A stretch of DNA of 64,000 bases from Lentisalinibacter salinarum (GCF_040706555.1 NZ_JAPDRH010000002.1:1532674-1596673), one strand, 5' to 3'. Shown: positions 33,583 to 43,293, counted from the first letter of the stretch. The notes: generated from the letters alone by a model not told the origin. Made by a program: numbers and translations.

Positions 33583-35877
33583 TCAGAAGCGCGCGCCAAC
33601 GGAGATCCCGATGGTCCGCGGCCGGATCAGCGCCAGGCCGACCAGACCATTCGGCAGTGCGCCGGGCGTGTTGATGTCGTTGATGCCGTCCTCGTCGCCG
33701 AGATTGTTGCCGTAGAGCTCCACCGACCACGAGCCGAAGTCGATGCCGGCGCGGGCGTTCAGCGTGGTGTAGGCATCCGCCTCGCGCAGGGTGCCGTCGG
33801 GCAGGCGGTTACCGAAACCGGCCGTGCGGTCGCCCACGTAGCCGAGGTTGCCGCCGACGTACGCCATGGCATCGCCCAGCACCGCCCAGGTGTACTCGCC
33901 GTTCAGGCCGAAGCTCCACTCGGGTACGAACGGCAGGGGATCGCCGTCGCTGCCGCCGACCACGGGGTCGGTGTCCTGGGTGAGATAGGCGTCCGTGTAG
34001 GCGCTGTTGAAGGACACGGTGAGGCCGTCCGCCGGTCTGAGGGTGGCCGACACCTCGACGCCCTTGCTCTCCGCGGTGCCGCCGTTGGCATTCAGGCCGA
34101 CGCCGTTGACGACGGCGAGCAGCTGCACGTCCTCCCAGTCCAGGAAGAAGGCGGCGGCGTCGAAGGAGAGGATGCCGCCCATCGCGTCGGCCTTGATGCC
34201 GACCTCGTAGTTGGTCAGCGTGTCCGAATCGTAGGAGCCCGGCGTCCCCGGGGGCGCGCCGGTGGGAATGATGTTGGGTCCGCCGGGCCGGTAGCCGGTG
34301 GCCACCCGGCCGTACACGGATACGATTTCGCTCACCTCGTAACGCGGCGAGAAGGACCAGGTGAACGGGCTCTCCGACGAGCTGGCGTCCTCGAAATTCA
34401 CCGCTCCGCCCAGCAACGCGCCCTGCAGCGTCTGGCTGGCCTCCTGATCGTTCTCGCTGGCGCGGGCGCCGAACGAGAGCTCGAAACGCGGCGTGACGTA
34501 CCAGGTGGCGTTGGCGAACACGGCGTACTCCTCGTAGTTGGAGACCACGGCGGCCTCGACCAGCGTCGGGATATCGCTGGCGGGCGTGTCCGTGCCGGCC
34601 TCCACGGCGAAGATCCGCTGTGGATCGATGCCGGAGTCCTCGTCGGTGTAATAGAAGCCGGCCAGCCACTCGAACGTATCGCTCTCGGCGGATACCAGGC
34701 GGAACTCCTGGGTGAACTTGTCGGTGCTGGTATTCTGGTCCTGAATGGCACTGAGCGGGCGGGTCGCCGCGTCACCGAAGAAAAACGTGGCTGCAGCTGC
34801 CACCGGTGCGCCCAGCAGCGCGGTGTTGGCGGCCACGTCCAGCTGGAAGTCCTGATCGAAGGTGCTGTAGCTGGTGACCGACTGCAGGGCCATGCCGCCG
34901 AGGTCCCAGTCCAGCGTCGCGCTGTAGACCCGGTACTCGATGTCGGTGAAGTCCTCGTGGTAACGGGAGCGCACGAAGTCACCGCCGACCGGCTCCAGCG
35001 TCACGGGATCCGCGTCGATGACGTTCGACGCATCGCTCTCGATGTTCTGGGCGAAGGCGGTGAGGTTCAGGGACACGTCTTCGTTGATGTTGAATAGCGC
35101 GGAGATACGTCCGCCGAAGACGTCGACGGAATTGATGTCTTCCTCGACCCGGGTCCCTTCGACCACGTTCACGGAGGGGTCGGTGAGACTGGGGATGGGG
35201 TTGTTGCCGATGGAATCGATGTAGCCGTCGTCGTGGCGGAAGAAGCCGCTGGCGCGCACGGCCACGCGGTCGGACACCGGCACGTTCACCAGGCCGGTAA
35301 AGTTGTAGCCGGTACCGCCGTCCTCGACGCTCTCCACCGACACCTCGCCGCGTGCCTCCAAGGCTTCCGGGTTCGGGTCGTTGGTCACGTACTTCATGAC
35401 CCCGCCGAGCGAGCTGGCGCCGTAGAGCGTGCCCTGCGGTCCGCGCAGCACCTCGATGCGGGCCACGTCGAAGGTGTCGAAGTTGCCCGACAGGATGGCG
35501 GCATTGGCGAGCCCGCTGCTCGAGCCGAACGGCACGTCATTCACGTAGACGCCGACGGTGGTGGCGACGCCGCCGGTATTGATGCCGCGCAGGGTGATTC
35601 GGTTTACGCCGGCCGTGCTGCTCTCGAGGCTGAAGCCGGGGATCAGGGCCACGAAGTCCTCGAAGCTGTCGGCCCGTACTCGCTCCAGGAAGTCGCCGGA
35701 AAGTACCGTCACCGACATCGGGATATCCGTCAGCGCTTCGTCGCGCTTCTGGGCGGTCACGATGATCTCCTCGACCGCGCGTTCGTTCTCCTGGGCCTGT
35801 GCCGCAGGAACCGGCGCGAGCGTGGTCAGGACGGCGGCGCCGCTGATGGCCGCAATGATGGAATCGAATGTGCGCAT
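33583..35877 (-). CDS. TonB-dependent outer-membrane receptor
   Basis: 764 residues. Signal peptide ends at about residue 29 (AQA), followed by a TonB box (VEEIIVTAQKR) and the plug domain: IPMSVTVLSGDFLERV, FVALIPGF, ITLRGINTGGVATTVGVYVNDV and EVLRGPQGTLYGASSLGGVMKYVT. The rest is a 22-strand barrel ending in an aromatic-plus residue signal (ISVGARF). It imports a large or scarce substrate across the outer membrane. Type fits the broad sphingomonad/gammaproteobacterial group used for oligosaccharides and peptides. It heads the operon with DUF819 and dgcN, so peptidoglycan-derived peptides or D-Glu conjugates are a reasonable guess. Confidence 0.93.
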   Translation of the reverse strand: MRTFDSIIAAISGAAVLTTLAPVPAAQAQENERAVEEIIVTAQKRDEALTDIPMSVTVLSGDFLERVRADSFEDFVALIPGFSLESSTAGVNRITLRGINTGGVATTVGVYVNDVPFGSSSGLANAAILSGNFDTFDVARIEVLRGPQGTLYGASSLGGVMKYVTNDPNPEALEARGEVSVESVEDGGTGYNFTGLVNVPVSDRVAVRASGFFRHDDGYIDSIGNNPIPSLTDPSVNVVEGTRVEEDINSVDVFGGRISALFNINEDVSLNLTAFAQNIESDASNVIDADPVTLEPVGGDFVRSRYHEDFTDIEYRVYSATLDWDLGGMALQSVTSYSTFDQDFQLDVAANTALLGAPVAAAATFFFGDAATRPLSAIQDQNTSTDKFTQEFRLVSAESDTFEWLAGFYYTDEDSGIDPQRIFAVEAGTDTPASDIPTLVEAAVVSNYEEYAVFANATWYVTPRFELSFGARASENDQEASQTLQGALLGGAVNFEDASSSESPFTWSFSPRYEVSEIVSVYGRVATGYRPGGPNIIPTGAPPGTPGSYDSDTLTNYEVGIKADAMGGILSFDAAAFFLDWEDVQLLAVVNGVGLNANGGTAESKGVEVSATLRPADGLTVSFNSAYTDAYLTQDTDPVVGGSDGDPLPFVPEWSFGLNGEYTWAVLGDAMAYVGGNLGYVGDRTAGFGNRLPDGTLREADAYTTLNARAGIDFGSWSVELYGNNLGDEDGINDINTPGALPNGLVGLALIRPRTIGISVGARF

Positions 35878-36017
35878 GATGGTGTCACCCGTCGGTGTGC
35901 TGAGCCGGAACGCTCCCCCCGCGTCCGTATCAGTGGGGGCTCTTCGATGGTAACCACAGCGCTGCGCAAAGCATTAGTCAGAGACGGTCGGAAAAATGTG
36001 CAGAAACGGCGGGCCGA

Positions 36018-37061
36018 TCAGGGCGGATTGGAGCTGCGCCACTGCCGGGGCGTGCAGCCGCACGCGCGGCGAAACGCCCGCGAGAACGCCGACGGGTCCT
36101 CGTAGCCGACGATGCTGCCGATCTCGGCGATGCTGTGCCGGTTGTCCTTCAGCAAGAAGCGGGCGGCCTCGATGCGTTTCTCGATGCAGTACTGCATGAG
36201 CGTGGTGCCGTGCATGGCCTTGAAACCGGTCTTCAGCCGCGTCTCCGAGATGCCCAGCTGCCGGGCGAGTTCCGGGATGGGCGGCGGGTTGGCGTATTCC
36301 ATGCCCAGTATCCGGCGGGCCTGGCGGATCTTCTCCGCGAAAGGACGATCCAGGTCCAGGGCCCGGCGGTCGGACAGCGTGCGGCTGGTCTTCAGTATCT
36401 GCATGCCGATGCACAGGAGTTCGTCGAACTTCGCGCTGATCCACTTGCCGAGCAGCGAGCCGTTGACGGGCAGGTGGAAGCAGGACCAGATCGCCTCACG
36501 GTGCCGGTCTTCGAGGAAGAACACCCGTTGACGGGGCTTGCTGTGCTGGCCATCCAGTATTTCACGGAGCCAGCGCGGGTACTCTTCCCCCGATTCCGAC
36601 AGGCGTTCCATGAGCGTGGACAGGGTGCTGTGGACCGCCACGTGGCGTATCTGCACCCCGGTCTTCGGCACGCGGTAGGTGGTCTCCTGCTGCGGTATCG
36701 CCGACACCACGAGCGCGGGGCCGAGGTCGTGGACGTTCTTGCGCTTGCCGAGAAACTCCGAGCGCTTCACCGAGGAGACGAACTGGAAGGTGATGAGGTC
36801 GCAGACCGTATTGCGTATCGCGACCGGCCGGTCCAGCACCGCCTCGTTGATCTCGATCATGCGGTCGGCGTCGATGCGGTAGCACAGCAGGCCCTCGATC
36901 CCCAGCGTGTGCGGGACGTGGATGAAATTGCCGTCGGGGGTCGATTCGAACGCCGTCAGCCGTTGTGCATCGAGGAACAGCGAGCCGAGCTGCGCATGCG
37001 ACAGCTCCGCGAGGTCGAACTCCTCGCCGACTTCAACCATCTGCTCATCGCCGTAGTGCAT
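36018..37061 (-). CDS. AraC family transcriptional regulator
   Basis: 347 residues from the ATG at 37061 (MHYGDEQMVEV), which has a GGAG ribosome-binding site; upstream in-frame extension to 37307 would lie inside the divergent hydrolase gene and was rejected. C-terminal AraC DNA-binding domain with two HTH motifs: PPIPELARQLGISETRLKTGFKAMHGTT and HSIAEIGSIVGYEDPSAFSRAFRRACGCTPRQWR. The N-terminal ~230 residues are the PchR-like ligand domain. It sits between the TonB-DUF819-dgcN run (140 bp) and the divergent hydrolase-dgcA-hydrolase run (128 bp), so it is the natural regulator of both. Confidence 0.92.
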   Translation of the reverse strand: MHYGDEQMVEVGEEFDLAELSHAQLGSLFLDAQRLTAFESTPDGNFIHVPHTLGIEGLLCYRIDADRMIEINEAVLDRPVAIRNTVCDLITFQFVSSVKRSEFLGKRKNVHDLGPALVVSAIPQQETTYRVPKTGVQIRHVAVHSTLSTLMERLSESGEEYPRWLREILDGQHSKPRQRVFFLEDRHREAIWSCFHLPVNGSLLGKWISAKFDELLCIGMQILKTSRTLSDRRALDLDRPFAEKIRQARRILGMEYANPPPIPELARQLGISETRLKTGFKAMHGTTLMQYCIEKRIEAARFLLKDNRHSIAEIGSIVGYEDPSAFSRAFRRACGCTPRQWRSSNPP

Positions 37062-37189
37062 GGGGCTCCGCAGGCAGCGGCCGGCGGGGAGCTGCCGACT
37101 CTGCATATTATGGTGGCGAAACTGCCTAACCCGCAAATGACCCTGCAGGCTATGATGCCGGGCCATACCGTATTCAGGGGGAGAGACCG

Positions 37190-39124
37190 ATGACGATATT
37201 TGCCCGGGGTTTCGCTGCGAGCCTGCTGCTGATGGTGGCCGGCACCTGCGTCGCGGCCGAATCGCTCGCGCCAGTCGACCCGGAGGACCGGCGGCATTTC
37301 GACGCACTGGAGAAGTTCGTCGACGGTATGGTCAAGCCGTTGATGCAGGACAACAAGAGTCCATCGGGCACGGTGGCCGTCCGGCACCGGGGAGAGCTGA
37401 TCTTCGCCAAGGGCTATGGTTACCAGGACGTGGAGCAGCAGATCCCCGTCGATCCGGCGACCACCCTGTTCCGTCCGGGCTCCACCTCCAAGCTGTTCAC
37501 CTGGGTGGCCGTGATGCAGCTCGTCGAGCAGGGCAGGCTCGACCTCGATGCTGACGTGAACACCTATCTGGAAACTTTCCAGATCGAGGATACGTTCGAC
37601 GAGCCGATCACGCTCCGCCACATCCTCACTCACACCGCCGGCTTCGAGGACGGCGGCTTCGGCTACCTGATCATCGACGACCCCGACCGCATCATGCCGC
37701 TCGCTGAATCGATGAAGCGCTACCAGCCCGAGCGGGTGAACCCGCCGGGCGCCCAGACCGCCTACTCCAACTACGCGACGGCCCTGGCCGGCCTGATCGT
37801 GGCGAACGTGTCCGGCACTTCGTTCAACGACTACGTGCGCGAGAACATCTTCGAGCCCCTCGGCATGACCCGCTCCAGCTTCGAGGAGCCGCTGCCGGAG
37901 GATCTGGCCGACGACATGGCGATCAGCTACGGCCTGGAGGCCGGCCGCTTCGTCGAGAAGCCGTTCGAGATCATCTCCAATTTCGGCCCCGCCGGCGCGA
38001 TGTCCGCGACGGCGACGGACATGGTGCGCTTCGGCCAGGCGCTGCTGAACGGCGGCGAGCTGGACGGTGCACGCATACTGGAGGCCGAGACCGTCGCGCA
38101 GATGCTGGCCCCGGCCTTCAGCCACGACGACCGGCTGATGGGAATGGCCCTCGGCTTCTATGCCACGGACTACAACGGCTTTCGCGTGGTGGGACACGGC
38201 GGCGACACCCGCTGGTTCCACTCCTATCTCGGCATCGATCCGGAGAACGAACTCACCTTCTTCGTCAGTTTCGGCGCCGGCGGCGGCAGCCCAGTGCGCT
38301 CGGCGTTCGCCCCTGCGCTCTATAACGAATACTTCCCGCAGGAACACGAGAGACCCGAGCCTCCCGAGGACTTCGCCGAGCGCGCGGCGCGCTACGCGGG
38401 CACCTACGGCTTCTGGCGTACCAACTTCTCCACCATCGAGAAGGCATTCCGCATGACCAGCGTCGTGCAGGTCGCGCCGACGGAGGAAGGTACCCTCGTG
38501 GTCGCCCTCGGCGACGGCGCCAAGCAGTACGTGGAAGTGGAAGAGAACCTGTTCCGCCAGCTCAATCCCGACATCGCCCTGCTGGGAGGTGTGAGCCCGG
38601 CATTGATGGCTTTCCAGGAGAACGAGGAGGGCGAGATCACGGGTTTCGTGCTCGACGGACTGCCGTTCATGTCGCTGCGCCGGCTCTCCCTCGCCGCCAC
38701 GCCGTCGTTCAACTTCACCCTGCTGGGGCTGTCGGTGCTGTTATTCCTGGGAGTCGTGGCGCGGCGCTGGTACGCCCGCTCGGTGCTACGCTCGTGGTCG
38801 CCGGAGGACCGCTCGGCCTACCTGGCGGCCTTCCGCGTCAGCGCCGTTAACCTCCTGACGCTGGTCGCGGGGGGCATCGTCCTCGCGGCGGTCGGTGACA
38901 GCCTCTTCAGCGGTATCCCGTTCCTGTTCAAGGCATGGCTGGTGCTGCCGCTCCTGGCGACGCTGGCGGGCCTGTACCTGCTGTATCGCACGGTGCAGGT
39001 CTGGTCGGGCGGCACCCTCGCGGGGGTGTGGGCCCGCATCCGTTACACGGTGGTGGCGGTGTGCGCGCTGTTCATGTGCTGGTTCTACTGGTACTGGAAC
39101 ATCCTCGGCTTCCAGTACTACTGA
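37190..39124 (+). CDS. Serine hydrolase (beta-lactamase/D-aminopeptidase-like) with C-terminal membrane domain
   Basis: 644 residues. Signal peptide (about 1-24), then a class C beta-lactamase/DD-peptidase fold: the catalytic SxxK is Ser98-Thr-Ser-Lys101 (GSTSKLF), the YxN motif is YSN in TAYSNYATA, and the third motif is HGG in GHGGDTR. After a linker the last ~140 residues hold four membrane helices (TLLGLSVLLFLG, NLLTLVAGGIVL, WLVLPLLATLAG, VVAVCALFMCW), so the catalytic domain faces the periplasm while anchored to the inner membrane. The family hydrolyses D-amino-acid-containing amides or esters. Ribosome-binding site GGGGGAG precedes the ATG. It starts the run with dgcA and a second serine hydrolase. 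Confidence 0.87.
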   Translation: MTIFARGFAASLLLMVAGTCVAAESLAPVDPEDRRHFDALEKFVDGMVKPLMQDNKSPSGTVAVRHRGELIFAKGYGYQDVEQQIPVDPATTLFRPGSTSKLFTWVAVMQLVEQGRLDLDADVNTYLETFQIEDTFDEPITLRHILTHTAGFEDGGFGYLIIDDPDRIMPLAESMKRYQPERVNPPGAQTAYSNYATALAGLIVANVSGTSFNDYVRENIFEPLGMTRSSFEEPLPEDLADDMAISYGLEAGRFVEKPFEIISNFGPAGAMSATATDMVRFGQALLNGGELDGARILEAETVAQMLAPAFSHDDRLMGMALGFYATDYNGFRVVGHGGDTRWFHSYLGIDPENELTFFVSFGAGGGSPVRSAFAPALYNEYFPQEHERPEPPEDFAERAARYAGTYGFWRTNFSTIEKAFRMTSVVQVAPTEEGTLVVALGDGAKQYVEVEENLFRQLNPDIALLGGVSPALMAFQENEEGEITGFVLDGLPFMSLRRLSLAATPSFNFTLLGLSVLLFLGVVARRWYARSVLRSWSPEDRSAYLAAFRVSAVNLLTLVAGGIVLAAVGDSLFSGIPFLFKAWLVLPLLATLAGLYLLYRTVQVWSGGTLAGVWARIRYTVVAVCALFMCWFYWYWNILGFQYY

Positions 39125-39134
39125 GGGCCGCGGC

Positions 39135-40127
39135 ATGGCACACCGTACGATCTCGCGCAGCATGAACGTCACCGCGGAAGCGTGGGAATTCCGCAAACCG
39201 TTCCGCATTACCGGTCATACCTTCCGCAGCGCGGATATCGTCCATGTGACGTTGAGCGAGGGCGGGCATTCCGGTCAGGGCGAGGCTGCAGGCGTCTACT
39301 ATCTGAACGAGACCGGCGAAGGCATGCGCCTGCAGATCGAGTCCGTGCGTGCCGAGATCGAGGCCGGCTGCGGTCGGCAGCGGCTGCGTGAATTGCTGCC
39401 GCCGGGCGGCGCCCGCAACGCCGTCGACTGCGCCCTCTGGGACCTGGAGGCGAAGAAGGCGGAGACGAGCATCTGGGACCTGACCGGCATCGAGCCGGGA
39501 CCGACGTGCACGGTGCTCACCATCGGCATCGAAACGCCGGAGGAGATGGCGGAGTCGGCCCGGGAGCTGGACAGCCCGCGCCTGAAGGTCAAGCTGAACG
39601 ACGAGATGCCGCTGGAGCGCATCCGGGCGGTGCGCGAAGCCCGGCCGGATGCCGAGATCATCGTGGACATCAACCAGGGCTGGAGCTTCGAACAACTGGT
39701 CGAGCTGGCACCCCGGTTCGGCGAGCTGGATATCGCCATGATCGAACAGCCCCTGCCCCGTGGCGGCGACGAGGCGCTGGAAGGCTACGACCCGCCGGTG
39801 CCGCTCGCCGCCGACGAGTCCTGCCTGTGCGTCAGCGAGTTCGAGCAGGCCGCGCGGCGCTACCAGATCATCAACATCAAGCTGGACAAGACCGGCGGCC
39901 TGACCGAGGCGCTGGAACTCGCGCGGCTGGCCGAGGCGCGGGACATCGACCTCATGATCGGCAACATGATGGGCACCTCGCTCGCGATCGCGCCGGCCTA
40001 CGTGGTGGCGCAGCTGTGCCGCTTCATCGACCTGGACGGCGCGCTGTTCCTGACCAACGACCGGCCGCACGCCCTGTCCTACGAGCACGGCATGGTGTCG
40101 GTGCCTACGCCGGAGCTGTGGGGGTGA
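39135..40127 (+). CDS. dgcA: DgcA-like N-acetyl-D-glutamate racemase (dipeptide epimerase family)
   Basis: 330 residues, enolase superfamily. Active-site elements are all present: the KxK pair in RLKVKLNDE, metal ligands Asp in IVDINQGW, Glu in IEQPLPRG, Asp in LAADES, and the final Lys in INIKLDKTGG. The N-terminal cap has SFRSADIVHV-type residues and a GQGEA motif. In characterised marine bacteria, DgcA racemises N-acetyl-D-Glu made by DgcN. A DgcN homolog is present in the same locus. The ATG at 39135 lies 10 bp after the upstream hydrolase gene, with a GAGGG site; an in-frame ATG nine codons later is possible. Its TGA overlaps the next gene's GTG. Confidence 0.85.
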   Translation: MAHRTISRSMNVTAEAWEFRKPFRITGHTFRSADIVHVTLSEGGHSGQGEAAGVYYLNETGEGMRLQIESVRAEIEAGCGRQRLRELLPPGGARNAVDCALWDLEAKKAETSIWDLTGIEPGPTCTVLTIGIETPEEMAESARELDSPRLKVKLNDEMPLERIRAVREARPDAEIIVDINQGWSFEQLVELAPRFGELDIAMIEQPLPRGGDEALEGYDPPVPLAADESCLCVSEFEQAARRYQIINIKLDKTGGLTEALELARLAEARDIDLMIGNMMGTSLAIAPAYVVAQLCRFIDLDGALFLTNDRPHALSYEHGMVSVPTPELWG

Positions 40128-41701
40128 GGCTCGGGGTGCGGAGTCTCGCGGCCGTTGCGACGATCGTCGCGGCCGTGACGCTGGCGCTTGCGGTCCCGGC
40201 CGCAGCGCAGACCGCGGCGGAATCCGCCACGTCGGTGCTGGAGCACGCGACCCGCAGCTTCGAGGTGCCCGGCATGGCGGTCGCGGTCGTATACGACGGG
40301 GACATCCATGCCGCTGGCGAGGGCGTCACGGAGATCGGCGGTGACGAACCCGTGGATGCGGAGACCCTGTTCCGCATCGGCTCGGTCTCGAAGGCATTCA
40401 CCGCCGCCGCGCTGGCAGTGCTCGCGGACGAGGGGCGTCTCGGCTGGGACGATCCCGTGATCGACCACCTGCCCGAGTTCCGCATGCACGATGCCTGGGT
40501 CACGCGGGAGTTCACCATCCGCGACCTGCTGACCCACCGCAGCGGCCTGCCCCTCGGCGCCGGCGACCTCCTCATTTTCCCCGACGGCAACGCCACGGTG
40601 GCCGAGATCGTGGGGGCGTTACGCCACTTCGAGCCTTCCAGCAGCTTCCGTTCTCAGTTCGACTACGACAACCTGCTCTACGTGGTGGCCGGCGAGGTCG
40701 TCGCCCGGGTCGCCGGCACCAGCTTCCCTGAGTTCCTGGAGAGCCGCGTGCTGGGGCCGCTGGGCATGGACGACTGCGTGGCCGCGGACGACCGCATACC
40801 GGCGGATGCCGACACGGCGACACCACACATGCAGGTGGACGGCGAGATCGTGACGACGCCGACACGCCTGACGCCGGTGGTCGCGGCGGCCGGCGGCATC
40901 GTCTGCAGCGCCCGGAGCATGGCGAACTGGATGTCTTTCCTGCTGAGCGGCGGCGAGACCCGGGACGGCGAAAGACTCGTCAGCGAAGCGCAGTTCCGCG
41001 AACTGACCGGCCCGGTGACGCTGCTGGGCGTCCCGCCCTACCTCGCGGAACACGCCGGCAGCTACCTCAATGCCTATGCCCTGGGCTGGGGCGTCTCCAC
41101 CTTCCATGGGGAGCCGATGCTCTCCCACGGCGGCGGCGTCTGGGGCATGACCAGTTTCATCGCGATCCTTCCGGAGCGCGACCTCGCCGTGTTCGCCACC
41201 GGCAACCTGATGTCCGCCGCACCCCGTGCGGTGGTCTTTCAGATCATCGAGGAGCAGCTCGGCGAGTCTGCGCCGGGCAACGACTGGATCGAAATCATCG
41301 AGGCGCTGGCCGGCGACCGCCGGTCGGCCGCCGAAGAGGCCGTGGCCGCCGCCTGGGAGGCGAGGGACGCCGACAGCACTCCGAGCCTGCCGCCGGACCG
41401 CTACACGGGCACCTACCGGGATGACTGGTACGGCGACGTCCGCATCTACCGGGCGGAGGACGGGACGCTCTGGTTCGAGTCGCAGCGGAACGCACCGCTG
41501 CGAGGGCCGCTCGAACACTTCCAGTACGACACTTTCGTCGCGCGCTGGACCGACCGCCGCCTGATGGCCGACGCCTACGTCACTTTCACCATCGGCCCCG
41601 AAGGTGAAGTGGAGCGCATCCGCATGAAGGCGGTCTCGCCCGCCACGGATTTCTCCTACGACTTCCACGACCTCGACTTGAGACCCGTCGACGACGAGTA
41701 A
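40124..41701 (+). CDS. Serine hydrolase (beta-lactamase/D-aminopeptidase-like), exported
   Basis: 525 residues. GTG start at 40124 overlaps the dgcA stop (GTGA), with GGAG about 7 bases upstream. A signal peptide (about 1-27, ending AAAQ) is followed by a class C/DD-peptidase-like domain: Ser87-Val-Ser-Lys90 in IGSVSKAF, YDN in FDYDNLLY, and HGG in LSHGGGVWG. The last ~100 residues form a beta-rich C-terminal domain (DUF3471-like: YTGTYRDDWYGDVRIYRAED...ERIRMKAVSP). Unlike the hydrolase at 37190 it has no membrane tail, so it is free in the periplasm. The pair brackets dgcA, so both likely liberate the D-amino acids that DgcN/DgcA process. Confidence 0.88.
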   Translation: MRLGVRSLAAVATIVAAVTLALAVPAAAQTAAESATSVLEHATRSFEVPGMAVAVVYDGDIHAAGEGVTEIGGDEPVDAETLFRIGSVSKAFTAAALAVLADEGRLGWDDPVIDHLPEFRMHDAWVTREFTIRDLLTHRSGLPLGAGDLLIFPDGNATVAEIVGALRHFEPSSSFRSQFDYDNLLYVVAGEVVARVAGTSFPEFLESRVLGPLGMDDCVAADDRIPADADTATPHMQVDGEIVTTPTRLTPVVAAAGGIVCSARSMANWMSFLLSGGETRDGERLVSEAQFRELTGPVTLLGVPPYLAEHAGSYLNAYALGWGVSTFHGEPMLSHGGGVWGMTSFIAILPERDLAVFATGNLMSAAPRAVVFQIIEEQLGESAPGNDWIEIIEALAGDRRSAAEEAVAAAWEARDADSTPSLPPDRYTGTYRDDWYGDVRIYRAEDGTLWFESQRNAPLRGPLEHFQYDTFVARWTDRRLMADAYVTFTIGPEGEVERIRMKAVSPATDFSYDFHDLDLRPVDDE

Positions 41702-41724
41702 CGACCGGGCCGCCGGCCGACGGC

Positions 41725-42279
41725 TCACTTGCGGAACGGCAGCATCCTCCTCAACACGTCGTCGCGCAGCAGGAAGTGGTGACGCAGGGCCGCCCCGGCA
41801 TGCACGGCGGTCACCGCCAGGAGTGCCTGGCCGAGGAACTCGTGCGCGTCCTCGAACAGGTCCTCCAGATCCTCGTCGCTCGGAGCCAGGTCCGGGATGT
41901 CGATCAGCCCGAAGAACTCCGCGCCGTAACCGGCCGCCGAGGTATAGGCCCAGCCGGTGAGTGGTATCGCCAGGATGAGCGCATACAGGGTCCAGTGGGA
42001 GGCGCCGGCCGCGATCCGCTCCCAGCGGGGCATCGTCGGCGGATGGTCCGGCGTTCTGCTGACCAGTCGCCACCCCAGCCGTATGACGGCGAGGGCCAGT
42101 ACGGTCATGCCGATCGACTTGTGCTGGTTCACCAGCGCGAACTCCACGCGGACGGAATCGGTTTCGTCGATGCGCCAGGCCCAGACGAATTGCAGCAGGA
42201 CGCCCGCGACCACCAGCCAGTGCAGGAGCTGGGCGACCAGTCCCCAGGCCGTCGCGGTGTTGCGCAGTGGAACTCGCAT
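41725..42279 (-). CDS. Cytochrome b561 family protein
   Basis: 184 residues, four membrane helices with the expected haem-ligand His: LLHWLVVAGV (helix 1), NQHKSIGM (helix 2), SHWTLYALIL (helix 3) and AVTAVHAGAALRHHF (helix 4). Di-haem b-type electron carrier of the inner membrane. The start at 42279 (MRVPLRN) puts helix 1 where expected; an upstream ATG at 42318 gives an unlikely extension. Convergent with the upstream serine hydrolase (23 bp) and divergent from the YghU-like gene. Confidence 0.88.
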   Translation of the reverse strand: MRVPLRNTATAWGLVAQLLHWLVVAGVLLQFVWAWRIDETDSVRVEFALVNQHKSIGMTVLALAVIRLGWRLVSRTPDHPPTMPRWERIAAGASHWTLYALILAIPLTGWAYTSAAGYGAEFFGLIDIPDLAPSDEDLEDLFEDAHEFLGQALLAVTAVHAGAALRHHFLLRDDVLRRMLPFRK

Positions 42280-42411
42280 GGCAGGGACTCTACCGCAGGG
42301 CGGCGCGGAGCGGTACACCGGACTCGACTCAGCCGGCGCGCGCCGCCGGCTTCCGGCCGACAGCGCGGATTGCTACTCTGCGCGTCTTTCCCCAGGCAGT
42401 ATCGAGGCAAC

Positions 42412-43293
42412 ATGTCGGACTCAGAGACTTACACGCCACCCCGCGTCTGGACGTGGGACCAGGAGAGCGGCGGCCGCTTCGCGAAGATCAACCGGCCCGT
42501 CGCAGGCCCCACCCACGAGCAGGAACTGCCGGTGGGCGAGCACCCGCTGCAGCTCTACTCGCTGGCGACGCCGAACGGCGTGAAGGTCACGGTCATGCTG
42601 GAGGAACTGCTGGCGGCCGGGCACAGCGGCGCCGAGTACGACGCTTGGCTGATCCGCATCGACGAGGGGCAGCAGTTCGGCAGCGGTTTCGTCGCGGTGA
42701 ACCCCAACTCGAAGATCCCGGCGATGATGGATCACGGCACGTCGCCGCCGACCCGCGTGTTCGAGTCCGCCGCTATGCTGCTCTACCTGGCGGAGAAGTT
42801 CGGCGCCTTCCTGCCGACGGATCACCAGAAGCGCACGGAGTGCCTGAACTGGCTGTTCTGGCAGGCGGGATCCGCGCCGTTCCTGGGCGGCGGATTCGGC
42901 CATTTCTATGCCTATGCCCCGGAGAAGTACGAGTACCCCATCAACCGCTATGCGATGGAGGTGAAGCGCCAGCTGGACGTGCTGAACCGCCGGCTCGCGG
43001 ACAACCGCTACCTCGCCGGCGACGAATACACCATCGCCGACATGGCGGTCTGGCCCTGGTACGGCGCGCTGGCGGCCGGCAAGCTCTACGAGGCGGGCGA
43101 GTTCCTCGACGTGCAGTCCTACGAGCACGTGCAGCGCTGGACCAGCGAGATCTACGACCGCGAGCCGGTGAAGCGGGGGCGCATGGTGAATCGGGCGTGG
43201 GGCGACCCGGCCTCTCAGCTGCACGAGCGCCACAGTGCGGAAGACTTCGAGACCCGCACCCAGGACAAGATCGGGGACCCGGACGGTGACTGA
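42412..43293 (+). CDS. yghU: Glutathione-dependent disulfide-bond oxidoreductase (YghU-like)
   Basis: 293 residues of the Nu-class GST group. The long N-terminal arm ending GKINRPVAGPTHEQELPVG-like (here FAKINRPVAGPTHEQ) is typical, followed by PNGVKVTVMLEELLAAG (the Thr/Asn glutathione site), VNPNSKIPAM and VFESAAMLLYLAEKFG. The C-terminal domain ends YTIADMAVWPWYGAL. These enzymes bind two glutathione molecules and reduce disulfides. Its TGA overlaps the next gene's start by 8 bp, so the pair is translationally coupled. Confidence 0.93.
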   Translation: MSDSETYTPPRVWTWDQESGGRFAKINRPVAGPTHEQELPVGEHPLQLYSLATPNGVKVTVMLEELLAAGHSGAEYDAWLIRIDEGQQFGSGFVAVNPNSKIPAMMDHGTSPPTRVFESAAMLLYLAEKFGAFLPTDHQKRTECLNWLFWQAGSAPFLGGGFGHFYAYAPEKYEYPINRYAMEVKRQLDVLNRRLADNRYLAGDEYTIADMAVWPWYGALAAGKLYEAGEFLDVQSYEHVQRWTSEIYDREPVKRGRMVNRAWGDPASQLHERHSAEDFETRTQDKIGDPDGD

